A stretch of 12,514 bases of DNA from an uncultured Clostridia bacterium (GTDB taxonomy: Bacteria; Bacillota; Clostridia; Oscillospirales; Acutalibacteraceae), in assembly GCA_947624755.1 (NCBI GenBank), contig CANQLQ010000027.1:1-12514 (forward strand), given 5' to 3'. Made by a program: the position numbers and the translations under genes. Each line of letters starts with the position of its first letter. Position 1 is the first letter of the stretch. This document shows, one piece after another, positions 6,971 to 12,514 of the stretch. The notes beneath the pieces were generated by a model. That model did no database searches. It was not told where the DNA came from and saw nothing but the letters and a program-made list of their open reading frames with translations.

Positions 6971-6976
6971 AGGAGG
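6971..6976 (+). promoter_or_regulatory. Ribosome binding site deciding a GTG start
   Basis: AGGAGG lies 8 bases before GTG 6985. An ATG at 6983 overlaps that GTG but is followed at once by TGA, forming a start-stop pair. Only the GTG frame gives a signal peptide and the long reading frame. Confidence 0.85.
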
Positions 6977-6984
6977 TTTTCAAT

Positions 6985-9900
6985 GTGAAAAAGAGATTAT
7001 TAAGCTGGTTGTTAGTTGCATGTTTGCTTCTTACAAGTATGCCGCTCGTTTATGCCGTTGATTACAATAAAGGCGACGGCGAATTTAGCATCACTGTTAA
7101 AGAAGTTGTTTCAACATCAACAAACGAGTTAAAAGTAACTCTTCTTCAGCAAGAAACAGATGTCCCCATAGATATTCCAGTATTGGGAGCTCTTAATGTG
7201 GAGGACACCACTGCCGAGACATTCTCGGGCAAGATTTCCGGTATAGCTAACGGCGATTACACACTCACCGTTGAAGGCGACAATTACGCAACCTATACCC
7301 AGGATATCACTATTAATGACAATTGCATCAACGTTACTCTTTACAATGAGATTTCAGTTAACTACGGTCGTTATGACGGTATAGTTGACGGTAAGCTCAA
7401 GCCCAAAGAATATGTTGACAGCGAAGGCAAAGTACAGACATACGTACTTTTCGGCGTTATCGCAATAGGCGATGTTGACAACGACGGTCAGATTACAAAG
7501 ACTGATGCTGACCACGTTACAGCACATATCGGCGACACATCCGACGATGCCATCGCATTGTACGACCTTAATGGTGATGACAAAATCGACATAGTTGACC
7601 TTACATACGTTACACGTAATATTCTTGGCGAAAAAGTGTCCAGCAACGTTGAGGCAACTCCTGTCACTTCAATTTCATCTCTTGTTCTCCAGAAGAGCGC
7701 ATCAGTTGCAGCTCCTCAGGGAACAACGGCTACAACAAAAGAAGCTCAGGTAGCTGCTGACGGAAGCGTTACTTATGTTGAGAAACCAGCTGACCTTAAA
7801 GAAGTTCTTCTTTCTTCAGAAGCAGAAACTGTTGTTTCTCTTGCTCCTTCCGATGCCGATGCTACAATTTCGGATAATACTCCGGCAGAGCTCGATCTCG
7901 ATCTCGGCGTACCCGAGGACGCAGAACCGGGTCAGGTTCCCGAAGAAGCTCCGGTAGTTGAGGCTATCACAATCGTTCCTCCTGTTGATTCCGAAAACAA
8001 GATCACAGAAGGTACAATTACTGTTGAAGGCTACAACACCGAAACAGGTGAAGAAGTTATTGTTAACGCTCCTCTTCACGATTCTTCTGCTAATGCCGCA
8101 CAGTCAGAAAAGATAGCTCTCATGTCTGCAAATTCTATTATGACAGTTGCAGGCGAACCGATGCCGATTTTAGATCCTGTTCAACCGACTGAAGGTACAA
8201 CTGCTGTTGAAAGCAACGGTACAATCGTTGTTAACCTCGGCAGCAAGGTTGCTATTAAGAAGGTTTCAATCAGAGTTACAGGTACAAGCAGCGGTAAGCT
8301 TGCTGATATAGCAAAAGTTGAATTCCTTGACGACTTTGCTTCTCGTATCCCTGAACCGAAACTCAGCATTCCTGAAATCATTGAAGACAGCGTATCTAAC
8401 TCAGAAGGCGAATACAAATCCCTTAAGTTCTCCTGGACAAAACAGGAAAACATTACCGGTTATGAAATTTCCATTAACGGCCCCGGAGTTCCGAACATCA
8501 CAAGAACCACAGACGATACTTCATACACATTCCAGTCAGATAAGAACGTTGCTGTTCTTCAGACATACGGCAAGTATGAAATCAAGGTTCGTTCCTTCAG
8601 CGGCGACTGGAAGAGTGGATGGTCAAAGGCTTATACTTATGAAGTAACCTGCGTTTCACGTCCTAACGCTCCTGAATATCTTAAAGCAACACCGGGTATC
8701 GGTTGCCTTAACATTTCATGGCGTGCCCTTTACGATACAAACCAGTGGACATTGTATTACAGAAATCTTACAAAGGGCGAACAGGAATATAAGCATACAG
8801 ACAAACTCAATTCTGCTTCTTACAAACTTGATAACCTTGAGGGCGGCGACGAGTACGAATTTTATGTAGTAGGTCACAACAGAATCGGTGACAGCCCGAA
8901 TTCTCAAACTGCTACAGGTATTGCTCTTACCGCTAAAGGCGCAAACCTTCCTCAGTATCAGCTTCTTAATGTTGATAATAATGAAGGAAAAGCTCTTACT
9001 CATATTAAGGAAATTGACTTCTATAAAAATACAATGACTGTATATAAGAGAGATGCAAGCGGCAGTATCGTAGCTCTCCCGGGAGGCCAATTCACAAAAG
9101 ACGATCTTAAAGAAATTCTTACTGATCATGATCCCGAAACATATTTCACAATTAACGACTGGGATAGCGGTAACAGCTATGATGGTACCGGCGCTGACGG
9201 AAATGATACATTGAAAGCTCCTATCATCAGACTTGATCAGAAAATGACAGTTGATACATTCTGCATCGCTCCGAAAGACGGCGCAACACTTCATATGACA
9301 AGCGCTAAGATTGGTTATAAAGATGATGACGGCAAAAAGCAGCTTGTTTCTGCAAGCCTTGTTCGTAAATATGATGCAGAAGGCCGCGCTTATTATGAAA
9401 TAGTTGCTTCTGTTCCTATCACAAGTGATGAATTCCAGATTCGTGTAAGCGGTTCAAACGGCATGTCAGCATCAGAAATAGCTGTTTACAATTATGTTTC
9501 GGCTTATAATGATGCAAAAGCGCTTTTCACCGACTCAAAGCAGACTACACTTGCTAACAGCGCTGAAGTAACACGTCAGAAAGTTGACGAAATCAGAGAA
9601 TTTATTAATACTCCTGACGAAAAAGGTAATTACTACACCAAGAAGGACGCTACTGAAATAGTTCTTCAGCAGGCTGAAAGACTTATAGCTTATCCGGGTC
9701 TTCAGGAAGAAATAAGAGTTCATACCGAAATCACTCCAAAAGCAGACGGTAACATGGATTCAGCTCTTCCTGTTTCCAATAATCAGCCTCTCGGCTATGT
9801 TGCAGCAGCAGGCGAAACAATTATTGTATTTGTTGCTGACGAAAGAGGTTCTTCAAACGGTTCAAAGACAAATCTTAACCTTGTAGTTACTCAGTATCAT

Positions 9901-12514
9901 TCCGAAGTTAACCAATGGCAGGAGGCTATTCCTCTTACTATCGGTATCAATGAAATCGTTGTTCCTCCTCTCACAAGCTCCACAAGAGAACACGGCGGTG
10001 CGCTCTATGTAGCTTATGAAGCAGGCAAGGCAACAAACAACGATTATATTGTACGTGTTCAGGGCGGAACAAAGATTCCAATGCTCGACGTAAGCTCTTA
10101 CAGACTCAACAGCCCTGAGTTCAGCGACAAAACCGACAAAGACGCACTTCGTACAGAACTCATCAACAAATACTATGAAGAACTCAAAGCATATGTTGGC
10201 GAAGACGGAAGTGCAATCGAAGCATCACATAACGATATTCATGCTAAATCTGAAAACGAAAGCGTAAACAGATATGAATACGATAAAACAAACTGCTTCC
10301 TTAACTCAACAGAAGTAGTTATGGATCTCGCTGAGTTCAGCGTACCTGCAGCACAGGCTCTCGCAGGTATCGAAAGCGCAGCTGAATCCAAGGGTATTAC
10401 TCCGCAGCAGCAGCTTGACGACGCTTTGAAAGCAATGGATCAGGAGATTGAATTCTTCTATCAGTTCAAAGGTCTTTACAAGACAGACGACACCAGCGAT
10501 ACCGACAGATATCCGACAGGCAAACAGAACATTCGTTATATGACAATGTTCACCGGCGCATTCATGTATGCGGCAGGCAAGCACATCGGTATCGGATACG
10601 ACAGCGTACCGGGTATATTTGCAACAACGCCGATCACTATCGACGCACAAGGCAAGTATGTATCCGGCGGATATTCAGGCTGGGGTATCGGTCACGAAAT
10701 CGGTCACGTTATTAACAACAAGAACTATCAGGTAACTGAAGTTACAAACAATATGTTTGCTCAGCTTGCTCAGATTTATGACGGCGTTGACGTACGCTCA
10801 GATGAAGAGAAGTTAAAGAATCCTGATCATACGCCTAATGACAACTTCCGTACTCCTTATTACAATGAAGAAAACGGCAGCGGTACATGGACAAAAGTTA
10901 CAGGTTCTAACGCAGGCAATGTTCCCGGCTTAGGCGATCAGCTTGCATTCTTCTGGCAGCTTCACCTTGCATATGATAATGATTATCATTACAAAACTTA
11001 TGATAATCACGAAGAGCAGCTCAGCCATATCTTCTATGCTCGCGTTGATTCTTACTACAGAAACGTATCTAAGTTCAACAACAGCGAAAAAGGCAAGACT
11101 CTTACTATTCCTCTTGACATCAGCAGCGACAGTGCAAACAACTTCATGAGAGTTTGCTGCGCAGCTGCCGACAAGAATATGCTCGACTTCTTCCGCGCAT
11201 GGGGTATTATTCCTAACGCAGAAACTGAAGCATTTGCAGCTCAGTTCGATGAAGAAACACGTAAGATCCAGTATGTTGACGATGACAGCTTCTATTATGC
11301 TATTGAAAACGGCGTATCAGTTGCCGGCCAAACATCAGTCAGCGCAACAATTGACGGCGTTGTAGATAATAGAATCAAGAGCAATAAGGTAGTTCTTAAT
11401 ATCACTAACACAGCTTCCGATAAGGACGCAATGCTCGGTTACGAAATTTCACGTAACGGCAAGGTTGTTGCATTCGTTCCCGCAAAAGAAGGTACAACAA
11501 CTTACACAGATGTCGTTGCAACAGAAAACAACAAGGCCTTTGTTTACAGCGTAGTTGGTGTTGACCGTATGCTCAATACAACACAAGCAGATGTACTTGA
11601 CGAAGTTAAGGTTATGCACGACGGCGCTATTGACAAGTCTGAATGGACAGTTTTCGATACAACTCTTTACAGCGAAGACGATATCAATATCGAAGCAGGC
11701 GACGAAAATGCTCCTGTATATTCATGCGAACCCGTTCGTCTTTCAAATCTTGAAAAGATGTATGATAACAAACTTGAAACTGTTTACAAGGGCACTTCAA
11801 ACTATGAAGTTGACGGTGTTCAAAAGGAAGGTATTCCGATGTTCACTCTTGACCTCGGTAAGACCGAACAGGTAACAGCAATTAAGTTTGCTCCATCAAA
11901 CGAACCGGATGCACTCAAGAACTTTATGGTCTTGGTAAGCCCCGATGCAGAAAGTTGGGAAACCGTTAAGAATATAAGCGACGTTACCGACGAAGGCATC
12001 AAGGATAATCAAGACGGCACTTACACAGCATACTTCAACAAAGACGGCGATAATTATATGCATACTTATGATGCACGTTACGTCATGATTATCGCTAACG
12101 ATATGCAAGCAAATTCAATTTCTTTTGCTGAACTTGATATTCTCGGACCTACAAACGATAACATCGAGCTTGAGCACACAGGTTATGCTGCTTCAGAATA
12201 TGTCTATAATGCAGCTAAAAATTACTCAATCCCGCAGAATGCAGTAGTATTCTACGGCACATATAAGGGTGATCCTTCTTACAGCGTTGTACTTCTTAAA
12301 GATAAGAACGGCAACATCATCAGCGGCGACCAGATCATTCTTGCTCCTGTAACAGAAGACGGCGCACTCGGTGAAACCAGCGACGGCGCATGGATTTACT
12401 GGCTTGTTAACCCGTTTAATGAAGAAGTTGTTACAAAGGATAACCTTGACGAATTCATTCAGGAATACAAAGATAATAGCGATGGCAACATCGAGCTTGA
12501 CTTCTCTTCTGTAC
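6985..12514 (+). CDS. Secreted M60-like metallopeptidase with dockerin, FN3 and discoidin modules (3' end outside window)
   Basis: The first 1843 codons are visible and the stop lies beyond the window. It starts at GTG (AGGAGG 8 bases upstream). Residues 1-24 are a signal peptide with likely cleavage after VYA; LVAC at 10-13 resembles a lipobox but sits very early. Modules in order: a small beta domain (about 33-120); a type I dockerin (163-214) with two calcium loops, D163/D165/D167/D174 and D194/N196/D198/D205; an Ala/Thr/Glu/Pro-rich linker; a discoidin-like edge (about 404-452); two FN3 domains (about 454-553, 558-650); a discoidin-like module (about 655-835); an M60 accessory beta domain (about 905-1032); the M60 peptidase (about 1035-1410) with zinc ligands H1237 and H1241, catalytic E1238 and third ligand E1252 in EVTNN; an FN3-like domain (about 1450-1540); a second discoidin/CBM32-like module (about 1573-1727); and an unassigned domain to the edge. 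M60-like enzymes cleave glycoproteins, including mucin, so the substrate is probably host glycoprotein (inference). The dockerin implies docking to a cohesin. Confidence 0.93.
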   Translation, partial: MKKRLLSWLLVACLLLTSMPLVYAVDYNKGDGEFSITVKEVVSTSTNELKVTLLQQETDVPIDIPVLGALNVEDTTAETFSGKISGIANGDYTLTVEGDNYATYTQDITINDNCINVTLYNEISVNYGRYDGIVDGKLKPKEYVDSEGKVQTYVLFGVIAIGDVDNDGQITKTDADHVTAHIGDTSDDAIALYDLNGDDKIDIVDLTYVTRNILGEKVSSNVEATPVTSISSLVLQKSASVAAPQGTTATTKEAQVAADGSVTYVEKPADLKEVLLSSEAETVVSLAPSDADATISDNTPAELDLDLGVPEDAEPGQVPEEAPVVEAITIVPPVDSENKITEGTITVEGYNTETGEEVIVNAPLHDSSANAAQSEKIALMSANSIMTVAGEPMPILDPVQPTEGTTAVESNGTIVVNLGSKVAIKKVSIRVTGTSSGKLADIAKVEFLDDFASRIPEPKLSIPEIIEDSVSNSEGEYKSLKFSWTKQENITGYEISINGPGVPNITRTTDDTSYTFQSDKNVAVLQTYGKYEIKVRSFSGDWKSGWSKAYTYEVTCVSRPNAPEYLKATPGIGCLNISWRALYDTNQWTLYYRNLTKGEQEYKHTDKLNSASYKLDNLEGGDEYEFYVVGHNRIGDSPNSQTATGIALTAKGANLPQYQLLNVDNNEGKALTHIKEIDFYKNTMTVYKRDASGSIVALPGGQFTKDDLKEILTDHDPETYFTINDWDSGNSYDGTGADGNDTLKAPIIRLDQKMTVDTFCIAPKDGATLHMTSAKIGYKDDDGKKQLVSASLVRKYDAEGRAYYEIVASVPITSDEFQIRVSGSNGMSASEIAVYNYVSAYNDAKALFTDSKQTTLANSAEVTRQKVDEIREFINTPDEKGNYYTKKDATEIVLQQAERLIAYPGLQEEIRVHTEITPKADGNMDSALPVSNNQPLGYVAAAGETIIVFVADERGSSNGSKTNLNLVVTQYHSEVNQWQEAIPLTIGINEIVVPPLTSSTREHGGALYVAYEAGKATNNDYIVRVQGGTKIPMLDVSSYRLNSPEFSDKTDKDALRTELINKYYEELKAYVGEDGSAIEASHNDIHAKSENESVNRYEYDKTNCFLNSTEVVMDLAEFSVPAAQALAGIESAAESKGITPQQQLDDALKAMDQEIEFFYQFKGLYKTDDTSDTDRYPTGKQNIRYMTMFTGAFMYAAGKHIGIGYDSVPGIFATTPITIDAQGKYVSGGYSGWGIGHEIGHVINNKNYQVTEVTNNMFAQLAQIYDGVDVRSDEEKLKNPDHTPNDNFRTPYYNEENGSGTWTKVTGSNAGNVPGLGDQLAFFWQLHLAYDNDYHYKTYDNHEEQLSHIFYARVDSYYRNVSKFNNSEKGKTLTIPLDISSDSANNFMRVCCAAADKNMLDFFRAWGIIPNAETEAFAAQFDEETRKIQYVDDDSFYYAIENGVSVAGQTSVSATIDGVVDNRIKSNKVVLNITNTASDKDAMLGYEISRNGKVVAFVPAKEGTTTYTDVVATENNKAFVYSVVGVDRMLNTTQADVLDEVKVMHDGAIDKSEWTVFDTTLYSEDDINIEAGDENAPVYSCEPVRLSNLEKMYDNKLETVYKGTSNYEVDGVQKEGIPMFTLDLGKTEQVTAIKFAPSNEPDALKNFMVLVSPDAESWETVKNISDVTDEGIKDNQDGTYTAYFNKDGDNYMHTYDARYVMIIANDMQANSISFAELDILGPTNDNIELEHTGYAASEYVYNAAKNYSIPQNAVVFYGTYKGDPSYSVVLLKDKNGNIISGDQIILAPVTEDGALGETSDGAWIYWLVNPFNEEVVTKDNLDEFIQEYKDNSDGNIELDFSSV
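7471..7626 (+). other. Dockerin type I module
   Basis: This lies inside the M60 peptidase gene. The two repeats GDVDNDGQITKTDA and YDLNGDDKIDIVDL keep all calcium-loop positions (1, 3, 5 and 12), each followed by a short helix (HVTAHIG; TYVTRNILG). It should bind a cohesin on a scaffold or cell-surface protein. Its place near the N-terminus, rather than the usual C-terminus, is unusual. Confidence 0.9.
10693..10752 (+). other. M60 zinc-binding site HEIGH...E
   Basis: HEIGH (residues 1237-1241) and, ten residues after its last His, E1252 in TEVTNN fit the gluzincin pattern HExxH-x(8-28)-E of the M60-like family. The WG just before HEIGH and the upstream MYAAGKHIGIG segment also fit this family. 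All key residues are present, so the enzyme should be active. Confidence 0.9.

Larger units (their letters stand above)
5506..6984. other. Long intergenic control and repeat region
   Basis: About 1.5 kb separates the two large secreted-protein genes without an established gene. From left to right it holds a weak hairpin, a repeat element bounded by matching hairpins (5564-5771), a possible minus-strand gene remnant (5836-5946), very A/T-rich DNA (about 5970-6200), a hairpin GATATGC/GCATATC (6211-6235), a possible small reading frame (6258-6368), a three-way-junction-like inverted repeat (6360-6430), a tandem duplication with two promoters (6424-6790), and a folded leader (6812-6945). For the stretch between about 5970 and 6200 I see nothing firm beyond base composition and a possible minus-strand extended -10 (TGTTATACT, complement of 6084-6092). 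Confidence 0.7.

Noticed and set aside
7012..7023. LVAC lipobox in the peptidase signal peptide
   Set aside because: The Cys is at residue 13 with a short hydrophobic stretch before it and another after; cleavage after VYA24 by signal peptidase I fits better.
8716..9294. Minus-strand 192-residue frame inside the peptidase gene
   Set aside because: The plus-strand frame encodes recognisable modules throughout this stretch; the antisense frame is a shadow with improbable Cys/Ile/Ser content.
1..12514. CRISPR array, tRNA, rRNA, transposase or phage genes
   Set aside because: No regularly spaced identical repeats, cloverleaf sequence, rRNA segments or recombinase motifs were seen on either strand.

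Overview
The window looks like chromosome from a low-GC Gram-positive gut or rumen Clostridia, probably Ruminococcaceae/Oscillospiraceae-like. This rests on A/T-rich intergenic DNA with sigma-A-type promoters, strong AGGAGG ribosome sites, a type I dockerin, an M60-type mucin peptidase, and a secreted protein with the Cys-rich, amphipathic C-terminal tail that I recall from such genomes. No database search was possible, so the taxonomic placement is an inference.

Layout, all genes on the + strand: (1) 1-465 has no convincing gene but holds several hairpins, including an 80-base two-tier inverted repeat and a GC-rich patch. (2) 466-1638 encodes a 390-residue regulator made of two tandem TetR-like units, closed by a large inverted-repeat terminator (1700-1775). 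(3) 1879-5505 encodes a 1208-residue secreted protein of unknown function with C-terminal CxxC repeats. (4) 5506-6984 is a 1.5 kb intergenic region. It holds a repeat element bounded by two near-identical hairpins, possible gene remnants, a three-way-junction-like inverted repeat, a tandem duplication carrying two matching promoters, and a structured 5' leader. (5) 6985 to the window end is the first 1843 codons of a very large secreted multimodular protein: an N-terminal dockerin, FN3 modules, discoidin (F5/8 C) modules and an M60-like metallopeptidase with an intact HEIGH...E site. It is cut off by the window end.

How the parts may work together: both large products are exported. The last one is best read as an enzyme against host glycoproteins such as mucin, carrying carbohydrate-binding modules and a dockerin that could dock it to a cohesin scaffold outside this window. 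Its expression appears elaborately controlled, with two duplicated promoters and a folded leader that could hide the ribosome site. The double TetR protein could be a local regulator, but no operator was identified and the link rests only on proximity. The least ordinary parts are the 6360-6984 control region, the fused TetR pair, and the orphan cell-surface protein.
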